A stretch of 49,397 nucleotides of DNA from Planctomycetota bacterium (GTDB lineage Bacteria > Planctomycetota > Phycisphaerae > UBA1845). Positions 16,207 through 24,924 of this stretch are shown here, piece after piece. The notes beneath the pieces are model-generated. The model did no database searches. It was not told the DNA's origin and worked only from the letters and a program-made list of their open reading frames with translations. The stretch spans positions 1 to 49,397 of the forward strand of contig JAKQDH010000068.1 of assembly GCA_029558835.1 (NCBI GenBank). Reading direction: 5' to 3'. The stretch's first letter is position 1, and each line of letters opens with the position of its first letter. Made by a program: the position numbers and the translations under genes.

Positions 16207-17631
16207 TCAAGCGCTGGCTAACGGAGCAGGCGTGGGCAGACGTTCGACCGCACCCGGCAGCGGCGGGCGCTCGACCGCCCCGGGCCTGAGGTGTCGGTCG
16301 CCCGCGCGGGGCGTCGGGGACCGCTTCGTCGCGGGGGCGCGCACCACCCCGCGCTGGGTAACGAATGCCAGAACATAGAGCCCCGCCACGATCAACAGCA
16401 GGGCCTTGATACCGGCGATGAAGGTGATCGACTGGAGCAGGCCGCCGACCAGTGCGCCGAACAGATTGGCTCCCAACGCCAAGTGCTTGGCAGGCGTCTG
16501 CGCGAAGGAACGCACGAAGATGATGCCGCTGAAAAACATCGGCAGAGTGGTAAGCGCGCCCACGGCCGCCGCCTTCGTCCCATAGGGAAGGAACGCGAAG
16601 CGCGACAGATTGACGAAGTACAGGCCGAGACAACTCCCCCACAACAGCAGGTAGACCGGCTGCACGGGCAGCCGGGGAAGCCGAGCCGCCACGGCATTCG
16701 CCAGCAGAATCATGGTGAGCACGCCGGAGATGATCACCGCGCTCACCCACCAGGTGTTGCCCAGCACGACGGCCGCCTTGCTGATGTTCTGCACTTCCAG
16801 CAGCATGAACGCCGCCCCCAGGAAGAAGAAGTGCCAGCAGCCCGCGGTCCAGTTGCCCCCCACGATCCGCACCCCCAGGATGCGCTGCGCCACGAACAGC
16901 ATCACCAACAGCGCCCCGCCCAGAAGGAAGTACAGCCGCGGGATCTCGCGGTACTGAAGGTACAGATACGGCCAGTCGTCCGTCGTGGTGGCAGCGCGCC
17001 CCGGCAGCTTCACCGGGCGCAGTTCCTGCCACTGGCTCACGAGGCCGGCCAACTGCGGGTCGGCCGCGATCCGGGCGCGGGCACCCTCCACGTCACCGGC
17101 CACGAAGAAGACCCCGCCCCAGCCGTACTTGCCCGCCGGAATTCGGAACGCCAGCGGCTCCTCCCCGAACACTTCGCGCAATTGACGCCCCAGACGGTCG
17201 GCAATAAACGGACGCGGCGGCTCGAACGTCAGCGTGAGCACCCCACCCTCCGCCAGCAGCGTCCGGGCGTGAGCGAGGCTCTCGCGCGTATACACGAAAT
17301 GATCGAGACGCTGGTTCGTCATCGCCGACCCCAGCGTGTGCGAATCGAGCAGGCCGAACGAGATGACGTCAAAACGCTCGTCGCACGTGGCGAAGTACGA
17401 GCGGGCGTCATCCACGACCACGCGCACGCGCGCGGAGTCGTAGGGACGCTCGGGGTGATATTGCCGGCCCAGCGCGATAATAGCCGGATCGATCTCGAGC
17501 GCGACGACCTCAGCCACTCCGCGCCGCAGAGCACCGGCCGCGTCGTTCCCGCTGCCGGCACCGACGATCAGCATCTTCCCGGGGTCCGGATGCAACCGCG
17601 CGGGAAGATCGTACTGGCTGTAGCCGCGCAT
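16207..17631 (-). CDS. Membrane spermidine-synthase-like protein, C-terminal part after frameshift
   Basis: Continuation in another frame of the gene beginning at 18512. The first 25 residues (RGYSQYDLPARLHP) are the lid of the nucleotide-binding methyltransferase-like domain. GKMLIVGAGSGNDAAGALRRG with the acidic end of the next strand (VALEIDPAIIALG) is the SAM or decarboxylated-SAM binding loop. DDARSYF and FDVISFGLLDSHTLG follow, as in spermidine synthase-like proteins. From about residue 220 there are further membrane segments (LYFLLGGALLVMLFVA, WTAGCWHFFFLGAAFMLLEVQ, LPMFFSGIIFVRSFA, LLLIVAGLYVLAFV). The C-terminus is Pro/Arg-rich. An aminopropyltransferase reaction is not shown; members of this membrane subgroup are mostly uncharacterised. 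Confidence 0.75.
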   Translation of the reverse strand: MRGYSQYDLPARLHPDPGKMLIVGAGSGNDAAGALRRGVAEVVALEIDPAIIALGRQYHPERPYDSARVRVVVDDARSYFATCDERFDVISFGLLDSHTLGSAMTNQRLDHFVYTRESLAHARTLLAEGGVLTLTFEPPRPFIADRLGRQLREVFGEEPLAFRIPAGKYGWGGVFFVAGDVEGARARIAADPQLAGLVSQWQELRPVKLPGRAATTTDDWPYLYLQYREIPRLYFLLGGALLVMLFVAQRILGVRIVGGNWTAGCWHFFFLGAAFMLLEVQNISKAAVVLGNTWWVSAVIISGVLTMILLANAVAARLPRLPVQPVYLLLWGSCLGLYFVNLSRFAFLPYGTKAAAVGALTTLPMFFSGIIFVRSFAQTPAKHLALGANLFGALVGGLLQSITFIAGIKALLLIVAGLYVLAFVTQRGVVRAPATKRSPTPRAGDRHLRPGAVERPPLPGAVERLPTPAPLASA

Positions 17632-18512
17632 CGGCTCGTCCGCGCCCCCCCCGCGGCAGAATCACTCAGGTCCAGCAGGCCCTGGTAGCCCGTGCTGTTC
17701 ACCGTGAGCACGTAGCGCTCCAGCGCCCGCCGGGCCTGCCCGTCCGCGGCCGTGCGGAGCACGAGCTTCTGGTAGGGCGACCAGTAGACTTCCCGGGCGC
17801 CCTGTTCGAGGCCCGCGAAGAACGACAAGGCGACCGTACCGATAAGCAACCCAACGTACACACGACGACGCGCGGACCCGAGAAGCAGCGGCAACGCCAG
17901 CAGCGCAGTCAGCGCAATCCACATCAGCGGCGGCTGATAGAACACGCTGAGCAGCACGAAGCCCCAGATGCCCAGCAGGCCGCCCGCCACGTTGATCGAA
18001 TACGCCCGGATGGTACGCGGGTGATCGTCCATCAGACGCCCCAGCAGCCGGCCGATCGGCACGAACATCAGCCAGACGAGTGTCATAAGCAGCAGCGTCA
18101 GCCCGACACCCGCCGCCTGAAGCACGGCGGCACGCACGGACTGAACGCTCACGGACTGCATCCACATCACGAAGTCCGGCGCCTGGCCCAACATCACGGT
18201 GATGCTCTTAAGCCCGGCGCGCACCGGCGGCAGCGCAAAGCACGCCACCAGGACGAACAGTGGGATCAGGAGGTGGTACCAGACGATCGGACGGCGACAC
18301 GTGAAGCACCCCATCCCGAGGCCCAGGAAGCACACAACCAGCACGGTGTTCTGGAGGTAGGCGAAGATGCGCACTTCCGTGCCGATCCAGCGGATCAGCA
18401 TGAGTTCCAGGAAGAGGCCAAGCCCACTGACCAGCAAGAGCGTCCAGACGGGGCGCGTGTGACCCAGTCTCGGGAAGTCATCAGCGGCACTTGCCAGATT
18501 CGCGGATTGCAT
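17568..18512 (-). CDS. Membrane spermidine-synthase-like protein, N-terminal part before frameshift
   Basis: About 290 genuine residues with seven or so membrane segments (VWTLLLVSGLGLFLELMLI, TVLVVCFLGLGMGCF, YHLLIPLFVLVACFALPP, GVGLTLLLMTLVWLMFVPIG, AYSINVAGGLLGIWGFVLL, IALTALLALPLLLG, VYVGLLIGTVALSFFAGL), then VNSTGYQGLLDLSD, which normally leads into the nucleotide-binding domain. The frame is lost at a run of eight C on the plus strand (17645-17652): the text after it in this frame is nonsense, while the other frame continues the family sequence. The ATG at 18512 has GCAGGTGG 8 bases upstream and starts just before the first membrane segment. One extra base in the run restores a single protein of about 765 residues. 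Confidence 0.75.
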   Translation of the reverse strand: MQSANLASAADDFPRLGHTRPVWTLLLVSGLGLFLELMLIRWIGTEVRIFAYLQNTVLVVCFLGLGMGCFTCRRPIVWYHLLIPLFVLVACFALPPVRAGLKSITVMLGQAPDFVMWMQSVSVQSVRAAVLQAAGVGLTLLLMTLVWLMFVPIGRLLGRLMDDHPRTIRAYSINVAGGLLGIWGFVLLSVFYQPPLMWIALTALLALPLLLGSARRRVYVGLLIGTVALSFFAGLEQGAREVYWSPYQKLVLRTAADGQARRALERYVLTVNSTGYQGLLDLSDSAAGGARTSRCAATASTIFPRGCIRTPGRC

Positions 18513-19107
18513 GCTGCTGCCCACCTGCCCGTGGCGTGCGTGGACCCGGCACGCCGCCGAGGTCGCCCGAGATACACCTCGGGAGTTCACCCCCACGTTG
18601 GGGGCCGCATCACCGGACGGCATGCGCCCTGTCGAACCGGTCGGTCCAGCTCGGTGATCGGATGCGGGTGGCCGGCTCTTGACGCGACTCCTCTCTCCGG
18701 GAGCAATCCTGCAACCATTTGGCGGCGGCATGGTCGGCAGAAGTCTGGATCGTGACGCGGGATCCGCCGCGGAGCGGATGACGAACAGCGGCCCACGGCA
18801 CATCGCCCGTCTGCTTGCACACCGGCCTGTCGCCGGGCCGGCCGCATCGCCCCCCGGGGCGACGCAGGAGTCCGAAGCGCTGCCATCAGCCAGGTACCGG
18901 CACGCGGGACCGACGCTACCCAACTCTTCCCTGCTGTGTCCGCGGGTTGTGTCTCAAAATCGGGCGCCGCTGGCTCCGCCGCGCCGCTTTACGTTCCAGA
19001 TAGCGGCATTTACTATCGGTGCAGGGGCATGGCACGGCGTTCGCTCAAAGCTGCGGAGGCCCGGTTAGCGGCGCGGTGTCCCAACCCCTCTCCCAGGAGA
19101 AACCCGC
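18513..19107. other. Divergent intergenic region
   Basis: 595 bases between the minus-strand membrane protein and the plus-strand sugar-phosphate transferase, so promoters of both should be here. No gene, RNA or repeat was recognised, apart from a single CCAACCCCTCTCCC half-palindrome at 19081-19094 just before the ribosome site of the next gene. Confidence 0.4.
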
Positions 19108-20304
19108 GTGTCTGCCGATTCACCCGTTCCCGTGTCCACGGCCCTGGGGGATGTGGTGCGCGCCTACTGGCCGATCCTGGTGGTCGCCTTCCTGGTGTCG
19201 GCGGTGCTGACGCCGTTGTGCCGGCGGTTCGCCCTGAGGCGGGGGATCGTGGACAAGCCGGACGAGTGGCTCAAGCCGCACGTTAAGCCCATCCCGTACC
19301 TGGGCGGAGTGGCGATCTACGCCGGCTGGGGCGCCGGGATTGTGCTAGCGCTCGTGATGTTCGCCCGCGCCACCCGCACGGCCGAAGGACTGCGAACCGG
19401 GCCAAGCCTCGACTGGAACATGATGATCGGCATCCTGCTGACCGGGACGGTTATTATGGTCCTCGGGCTTGCCGACGACATCCGCGTCCTGTCGCCGAAG
19501 GTGAAGCTGCTGGGCAACGTCGCGGCGGCCGGGATGCTGCTGGCCATCGGTTTGGGCGAGGACATTATTCTGATCGCCACGCAGCGCGTGTACGTGACCG
19601 TTGAGCCCCATGAGGCGTGGCTGAAGCTTCTCTACTCCGTCCCGATCACCGTGTTCCTCGTGGTGGGGGCATGCAACGCCACCAACCTGATTGATGGGCT
19701 GGACGGGCTGTGCAGCGGGGTGCTGGGCATCATCTCGATCGGCTTCCTGATCCTGGCCGTTCATCTGCACGTTTACGGTCCCTGGAACCCGTTGAACGTG
19801 GCACGGGTGGTGGTGACGCTGGCCATGCTGGGCGGGGCGCTGGGTTTCCTGCCGTACAATCTCAACCCGGCCCGGATTTTCATGGGGGATTCCGGGTCCA
19901 TGTTGCTGGGGCTCAACTCGGCCATCGTTCTGCTGTTGTTTGCGGAGGATCAGCAGGTCCGCTGGATGGTGGCTTCGCTGATGGTGTTCGGGCTGCCGGT
20001 GGCGGACATGATCCTGACGCTGGTGCGCCGCTGGCGTGCCCAGCGCCCGCTCATGCAGGGCGACCGCAGCCACTTCTACGACCAACTGATCGACCGGGGG
20101 TGGAGCGTGCGGCGTGTCGTCTACGTCAGCTATGCGCTGACCGGCGCTTTCGTCCTGCTGGGCTGCCTGCCGATGTTCATGCGCATGCGGCACTTCCTGC
20201 TGGTGTACGTCGCGTTTGGAGTGCTGCTGGCCTACGCCGTCCACCACCTCAGGATGGTCCGCGTTGACAGCCCCTCCGACCGCCCGCCGGCACCGTCCCC
20301 GTGA
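19108..20304 (+). CDS. Undecaprenyl-phosphate sugar-1-phosphate transferase (MraY/WecA family)
   Basis: Integral membrane enzyme that transfers a HexNAc-1-phosphate from a UDP-sugar to undecaprenyl phosphate, the first step of a surface polysaccharide. 398 residues with about ten membrane segments. Signature blocks are HVKPIPYLGGVAIY, VLGLADDIRVLSPKVKLLG (the DD motif for Mg binding), NATNLIDGLDGLCSG, YNLNPARIFMGDSGSMLLG, and the cytoplasmic loop GDRSHFYDQLIDRGWS, which corresponds to the HIHH-type substrate loop of WecA. These fit WecA better than MraY, since the MraY signature near the pentapeptide site is not seen. The start is a GTG at 19108 with AGGAGA 8 bases upstream. A radical SAM gene follows on the same strand. 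Confidence 0.9.
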   Translation: MSADSPVPVSTALGDVVRAYWPILVVAFLVSAVLTPLCRRFALRRGIVDKPDEWLKPHVKPIPYLGGVAIYAGWGAGIVLALVMFARATRTAEGLRTGPSLDWNMMIGILLTGTVIMVLGLADDIRVLSPKVKLLGNVAAAGMLLAIGLGEDIILIATQRVYVTVEPHEAWLKLLYSVPITVFLVVGACNATNLIDGLDGLCSGVLGIISIGFLILAVHLHVYGPWNPLNVARVVVTLAMLGGALGFLPYNLNPARIFMGDSGSMLLGLNSAIVLLLFAEDQQVRWMVASLMVFGLPVADMILTLVRRWRAQRPLMQGDRSHFYDQLIDRGWSVRRVVYVSYALTGAFVLLGCLPMFMRMRHFLLVYVAFGVLLAYAVHHLRMVRVDSPSDRPPAPSP

Positions 20305-20612
20305 CGGAACCCCAGCGGGTGGCCCCCGCGTCGCCAACGGGAGAGCCGGCACACGCCGGTGGTCTCGCTAGACTCTGGTTCACCCAAGCCCCCGAGCTTC
20401 CGATAACCTCAGCAGCCGCCGGAGGTGGCACGGGCATCCTGCCCGTGACTGCATCGGCGAGACGCCGACGCCACAGGCTCCGCGATGCCGCACGCCTCCT
20501 GCGCAGGGTCGGCCCCTCCGGCCGGGGTGAGGAGAGGCTGGACGCATCGCTCTGCGAGCGCTCAACCGTCGGCAACGAGTCCGGCGACGGACCGTCGGAG
20601 AGGGACCTGAAC
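20305..20612. other. Intergenic region with GGGC hairpin repeat
   Basis: 308 bases between the two plus-strand genes. It includes the GTGGCACGGGCATCCTGCCCGTG hairpin at 20425-20447. The open frame of the following gene extends back through the region but is low-complexity. No other element was recognised. Confidence 0.5.
20425..20447. repeat. GTGGCACGGGC/GCCCGTG hairpin repeat, copy 2
   Basis: Arms CACGGGC and GCCCGTG around the loop ATCCT. Same family as 5982-6004 and 27207-27229, here in opposite orientation to both. Confidence 0.75.
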
Positions 20613-22247
20613 ATGGGAAACTGCGGGTTGATGGACCTGGACGCACGCCCGGCAGAATCTGCGTCCACGGTAGCGGGCCGACCCCTCAGAGTGCTGCTCG
20701 CCGATCCCCCCGCGCTCGAGGACGACTACGACAAGGCCTATCCCAACCTGGGGCTGCTCCAGTTGATCTCGTACCTGCGTCAGGAGACGCCGCTGCCTGA
20801 CGACGACATTCTGTTTCTGGATCAGCTTCACGGCCTGGACGACCACCTGCGGCTCATCGCCGAGCAGCGCCCCGCCTTATACGGGATCAGCTTCTCGTTT
20901 CTGACCCAGCGAGTGGCCTACCGCACCATCAACGCCGTGAAGCGGCGTTTCCCCGAGCTGCCAGTGATCGCGGGCGGGCCGCACCCCACGGCCGCACCTG
21001 AAGAAGTCATGCAGCAGACGGCCGCCGACCTCGTTTGTATCGGCGAGGGTGAGCAAACGCTCGCGGACGTCGTGCGCGAGTTGCTGGCCGGCGGGCGTGA
21101 TTTCACCGGCATCCCGGGCCTGCTTGTGCGCCGCGGCGATCAGGTGGTGCGCACGGCACGACCGCGCGTGCTGGAGGACCTCGACGCGCTGCCCCCGCTG
21201 GCGTGGGACCGCGTGGACTTTGGCCGGTATACGGGGCAACACTACTGCCGGTCCCAGCCGCAGAGCTGCATCGTGGTCAGTCGCGGCTGTCCGCACCAGT
21301 GCACGTTCTGCTCGCTGCCGGTCTGGCGGGCGGCCAAGCCCTACGTTCGCCTGCGCCGTCCGGACGGCATCGCCCGCGAGGTGGACTGGCTCTATCGCCT
21401 GGGCGTGCGCGAGATCAAGATGGTCTCCGACGAGATCAACGTCACGCTGCCCTGGGCGAAGGAGGTGTGTCGCGCCATCATCGCCCTGGGACACCGCGAT
21501 CTCTACTTCCAGTGCAACCTCCGTGCTGACAAGGTGGATGACGAACTGGCCGCGCTGTTCGCGCGCATGAACATGTGGCTCGTGCACCTGGGCGTGGAGA
21601 GCGCCAACGATCGCGTGCTGGCCGGCATTCGCAAGCGGGTCACCGTGACGCAGATCGAGGAATGCCTGCGCCTGCTCAAGAAGCACGGCGTGCGTGTTCT
21701 GCTGTTCATGATGGCGTTCCAGCTTTGGGAGGAGGATGGTCGGCTGGAGTGGGAGCGACCGGCTGAGGTGCGGCACTCGCTGGCGTGGTCGTGGCGGCAG
21801 TTCCTGCGCGGGCGCATCGCTTACATGACCTGGTCGATCACCACGCCCATGCCCGGCGCCCCGCTGTACGATATCCTCGAACGACACGGGCTGCGCACGG
21901 CCGCGCAGGTGTTGGAGAACTGGGACCGCAACAAGGACTACCTGGGCGTCGAGCTCTCGTCGCTGGGCATCTCGGGGCGGACGAAACAACGCCTGCTGCG
22001 CGCGGGAATCCTGTCCAAGGGCGTCTTCGCCCTGCGCAGCGGCCACTTCGACTGGCGCCGCAACTTCTACCGCTTCGGCATCCTGCTGCGCAGCTTCCGG
22101 GGACGGCGGGTGCGAAGACCGAGGCAGCAAGCCTCCAAGGGTGCCCAAGACGCACGACGGCGCGAGAACGCGTCTACTCAGCTTGTCCTACTCCCACGGG
22201 AGCCTTGCTGGAGAAGTACGGCTCCAGGACCGGATGCTGGGTGTTGA
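20613..22247 (+). CDS. B12-binding-type radical SAM protein
   Basis: A 544-residue member of the family that joins an N-terminal cobalamin-binding-like Rossmann domain to a radical SAM barrel. Residues 25-160 have RVLLADPPALED, a strand pattern with YGISFSFL, and the GGPHPTAAPEEVM loop, then CIGEGEQTL. The [4Fe-4S] motif CPHQCTFC, CxxxCxxC, occupies Cys 226, 230 and 233. ESANDRVLAGIRKRV is the usual later-barrel motif. No DxHxxG cobalamin ligand is visible. The C-terminal 40 residues are low-complexity and run convergently into the retropepsin gene by 74 bp. The ATG at 20613 follows GAGAGGGA. Members methylate or rearrange unactivated carbons in lipids or natural products; the substrate is unknown. 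The upstream neighbour is a surface-polysaccharide initiator. Confidence 0.85.
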   Translation: MGNCGLMDLDARPAESASTVAGRPLRVLLADPPALEDDYDKAYPNLGLLQLISYLRQETPLPDDDILFLDQLHGLDDHLRLIAEQRPALYGISFSFLTQRVAYRTINAVKRRFPELPVIAGGPHPTAAPEEVMQQTAADLVCIGEGEQTLADVVRELLAGGRDFTGIPGLLVRRGDQVVRTARPRVLEDLDALPPLAWDRVDFGRYTGQHYCRSQPQSCIVVSRGCPHQCTFCSLPVWRAAKPYVRLRRPDGIAREVDWLYRLGVREIKMVSDEINVTLPWAKEVCRAIIALGHRDLYFQCNLRADKVDDELAALFARMNMWLVHLGVESANDRVLAGIRKRVTVTQIEECLRLLKKHGVRVLLFMMAFQLWEEDGRLEWERPAEVRHSLAWSWRQFLRGRIAYMTWSITTPMPGAPLYDILERHGLRTAAQVLENWDRNKDYLGVELSSLGISGRTKQRLLRAGILSKGVFALRSGHFDWRRNFYRFGILLRSFRGRRVRRPRQQASKGAQDARRRENASTQLVLLPREPCWRSTAPGPDAGC

Positions 22248-22698
22248 TGTAATCCCCCGGGGTTGCCAAGAAACTGGTCCTCGCAATCGGGTTCCAGCAC
22301 AGCGCCCACTGCCGGAGAATATCCCAACCCAGGATGTTTATCCGGATGCTGCCCGCCTCGAACCCATGCCTCAGACTTCTCCCCGCTACGCAGCACATCT
22401 CTTCGTTCAGCTTCACCTCCTGCCTATCGCAGCAAATTGCGTAGAGGTCTACTCCCGGCGCCGTTCGCATCTCGAGCTCGCCAAGTATGCTCTGAACAGG
22501 CTTGGCGTCCGTGCCAGGCTTGAAGTTCGGAAAAGCGCCCCTGAGGATGCTCTCATAGTGCGGGCAGATGAAGGTGCGCTCGGCCCCGGTGTCCACTGCA
22601 AAGGGGAAAGACCTCCGCTCAGCGCGCTTGTGGAATCTGACGTCCACCGCGAGCCCGATAACCTTGCGCCACACACGCCGGAGGGCAATAACAGGCAT
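22174..22698 (-). CDS. Retropepsin-like aspartic protease
   Basis: Clan AA aspartic proteases work as homodimers, each chain giving one Asp-Thr-Gly. This 174-residue protein has FAVDTGAERTFI with the catalytic Asp at residue 36, in the usual hydrophobic-hydrophobic-Asp-Thr-Gly-Ala setting. The later INILGWDILRQW is the hydrophobic-Gly element that packs against the active site. No signal peptide or membrane segment is seen, so it is probably cytoplasmic. The ATG at 22698 has GGGAGG 6 bases upstream, strongly favouring it over a GTG at 22764. Its 3' end overlaps the radical SAM gene convergently. An 80-residue gene lies 90 bp upstream on the same strand. Base composition is visibly less GC-rich than neighbours, suggesting transfer. 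Confidence 0.75.
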   Translation of the reverse strand: MPVIALRRVWRKVIGLAVDVRFHKRAERRSFPFAVDTGAERTFICPHYESILRGAFPNFKPGTDAKPVQSILGELEMRTAPGVDLYAICCDRQEVKLNEEMCCVAGRSLRHGFEAGSIRINILGWDILRQWALCWNPIARTSFLATPGDYINTQHPVLEPYFSSKAPVGVGQAE

Positions 22699-22788
22699 CT
22701 GCCGCCTCCCAATGTGATGGAGTACAACTGCGATCGCTGTGGCCACGCTGTGCACCACGGGCACGGCAGACGAGTCGCAAACTGAGGG

Positions 22789-23031
22789 TCAGAGCATCAG
22801 AACGTGGTGCTTGTCGGGCAGCTGCAGCACAACCGCGCCTTCCTGCTGCTCGGCGCTGAGGCTGCTGCTGTAGAATTCCTCAGCCTGGGAGTACGAACGG
22901 AAGGCTTCGACCCTTACGGATCCGCCTTCTAGATAAGCGACAGCGGCTCCGCCTGGGTGCCGGGCTGCGAGCCTCTCCAACTGTGCTTCCAGCACCGCGT
23001 GACACTTGTCAACTTGCAGCAAGTTACACAC
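22789..23031 (-). CDS. Small protein of unknown function paired with the retropepsin gene (about 80 aa)
   Basis: I do not recognise the family. From a GTG at 23031, with GCGAGG 8 bases upstream, it encodes about 80 residues: CHAVLEAQLERLAARHPGG is a helix, AVAYLEGGSVRVEAFRSYS reads as strands, EEFYSSSLSAEQQ is a second helix, and VVLQLPDKHHVLML is a terminal strand. An earlier TTG (23067) is possible. The regular alternation of helix and strand and the lower GC content support a real gene. It stands first in a pair with the protease, and could be its substrate, adaptor or inhibitor (inference from context only). Confidence 0.55.
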   Translation of the reverse strand: MCNLLQVDKCHAVLEAQLERLAARHPGGAAVAYLEGGSVRVEAFRSYSQAEEFYSSSLSAEQQEGAVVLQLPDKHHVLML

Positions 23032-23720
23032 CGAACGTACCTCGCTGGGCCCCGCGCCGGGCCCCAATCAAGCCGTTCGCCCTCCGACACGCCGTACCGA
23101 TTCCCGGAACCCGTATCGCGGGCTCGGTCCTCTGTCAACTCCCCGGACCAGCGTCTCTCTCATCGACGCCTGGAACCCCCGACTCGACCCGGCGCTGTCG
23201 GCACGCGTTGGCTCTGGCGCTCAACGCCGCCCAACACGTCCCTTGAACACCAACGTGACGGTAGCCACACCACAGCGGTCTCGCAGTATGTGCACGCGGC
23301 AAGATCGGCGGAGCAACCCCGAGAAACAGCCCCGACGGGTCGATTGCCCATCTTAACCCGTCAACGCGGGGAATGCAAGGCCGAAAGGCCCGAACCAACG
23401 TCCAACGCATCTACGCCCGATATGATAGGCAAGTTCGGCGCTCGCGTGATTCTCACCACACGCCTCACGTCGGATGGGCTCTACATCCCGGCAAGACGTA
23501 ACCTGCGGTGCAAAGATTGCCGTGCCCTGCTCCGTCCGAAGACCACGTGAGCGCGATGTGTAGGGCCACCGGGCTTGGTGCGGCCGAGGAAAAGAACCCG
23601 CGCTTCATGTGTATAAGGGACACAATAACGCGACGGGCTTGAAGACCTGTAGCGAGCAAAGCGGAAGGAGACCACGACTGAATTCGCGGCTTCTTCCATC
23701 GGCGCTCCGCTTGGCTCGGC
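23032..23720. other. Gene-poor, lower-GC stretch
   Basis: 689 bases. The open frames here have no recognisable domain and their composition is mixed. A small hairpin, AAGGCCGAAAGGCCC, is at 23378-23392. AT-richer DNA is seen at 23600-23640. It probably holds the promoter of the small gene and perhaps remnants of whatever carried the protease cassette. Confidence 0.4.
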
Positions 23721-24611
23721 TCAAGGATACCGCCACTCCTGCCCGCTGCCGGGGTCCCACTTGTAGTCAACGTGGGGATCGGCGCGGTAGAGGGGGTTGT
23801 TGGGGTCCTGCCCGGCGTCGAAGCCCAAGCCGTTCCACATCCGGTTGTCGCGGTACACCTCCCGCGGGTCCACTCGTTCCCCGTGGCCGTCAACGAAGAT
23901 GGCGGCCGCCCTGCCTAGGTGCCGGTCCGACAGGTATGACCGCCAGTTCAGGTAGGCATACGGCTCAGGCGCGCCACCGCTGAGGGTCCGTTCGCTCCAG
24001 ACCGGGATGTAGGTCGGGTCCAGGGTGTAGCCGTGGTTGCCGAAGCGCAGTGCATCCTGCCCATCGTTGAGCGGCTTGGGTACGTAGTCCAGCTTCCAAC
24101 CAGTGCCGTCACAGTCGGCGAAGGCGATCGTCATCTGGGGCATGCGCACGTCCCGCACGGGGAACCGCTCATACGGTGGCCGGGGGTTCCTCGTGTCGGT
24201 GTTGTCGCGGAGGCTGCCGAGGTACTTGTAGTTGTAGCCATAGGAGTTGTTCCGCCCGACGACCCAGTCCGGCGTGCTGGGACAGCTCTGCACCTCGTAG
24301 CCGTCCAGTAAGTATGCCATTGCATTAAACCAACGGATGCGCGTGTCCGCAGGGTCGTTGACGCGCACCTGGTGGGCTGGGAAGTGCTTGAAGTCATTAA
24401 GATAGAGAAGCATGCCTCGTCCCAGGTCGCGGCAGCGGCTCAGACACACCACGGCTCGGGCGTGCTGCCGCGCTTTGTTCATTGACGGCAGCAGAATGCT
24501 GATCAGCAACGCCAGGATGGCAATCACGACCAGCAGTTCGACCAGGGTGAAACCGCCGCAAAGCCGGTGGCAACCAGCACGACTACCCGGACCACTCGTG
24601 TGGACACTCAT
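23721..24611 (-). CDS. Prepilin-type N-terminal cleavage/methylation protein (orphan type II pseudopilin-like)
   Basis: A 296-residue protein with the prepilin peptidase site [20 protein letters not shown] at residues 20-39: cleavage follows the Gly, methylation is on the Phe, and Glu is at +5. The hydrophobic helix continues into a polar alpha domain. The middle contains Cys-rich pairs ([14 protein letters not shown]), and the C-terminus has [17 protein letters not shown], an H-to-DGH arrangement typical of the large planctomycete family of such proteins. The ATG at 24611 has AAGGAA 7 bases upstream. No prepilin peptidase, ATPase or secretin gene is in the window, so assembly machinery must lie elsewhere. 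Divergent from glyA. Confidence 0.88.
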   Translation of the reverse strand: MSVHTSGPGSRAGCHRLCGGFTLVELLVVIAILALLISILLPSMNKARQHARAVVCLSRCRDLGRGMLLYLNDFKHFPAHQVRVNDPADTRIRWFNAMAYLLDGYEVQSCPSTPDWVVGRNNSYGYNYKYLGSLRDNTDTRNPRPPYERFPVRDVRMPQMTIAFADCDGTGWKLDYVPKPLNDGQDALRFGNHGYTLDPTYIPVWSERTLSGGAPEPYAYLNWRSYLSDRHLGRAAAIFVDGHGERVDPREVYRDNRMWNGLGFDAGQDPNNPLYRADPHVDYKWDPGSGQEWRYP

Positions 24612-24924
24612 CGTTGGTTCCTTTCAGCACCGGTGTCCGACCGTTCTGCAAGTGAGACGAACTCACCCCGAGCGCGTTAGCAGCGGCCAGTGGGTGTGGC
24701 GTTCGACGCGGGGGTACGGCCTCTCGCCCAGTGCGGGAGCCTGGAGAAACCGCCACGCGTGCAGCGGACAACCGCGGCCCTGTGAGCGGAAGCCGGCGGA
24801 ATGCCATTTGCCGTGCGATCGGTTCTGCTGCACGCGGGCGGTCGGTTTGAAATCCACCCTCGGGTACGGTAAGTTAGCTATTTTGACCTTGTTGCGGGTT
24901 TCGTGTTTCCGTTGGAGATGGTCA
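24612..24924. other. Divergent region before glyA
   Basis: 313 bases between the minus-strand prepilin gene and plus-strand glyA. The last 60 bases are AT-richer and contain TTGACC at 24883-24888, a fair -35, but no good -10 follows at 16-18 bases. No glycine riboswitch fold was recognised. Confidence 0.35.

Noticed and set aside
22957..23550. 197-residue plus-strand open frame in the lower-GC stretch
   Set aside because: No domain, no ribosome site and overlaps the small minus-strand gene; kept only as part of a gene-poor stretch.
24612..24924. Glycine riboswitch before glyA
   Set aside because: The conserved tandem aptamer cores could not be recognised by eye, and the ribosome site and start are ordinary.
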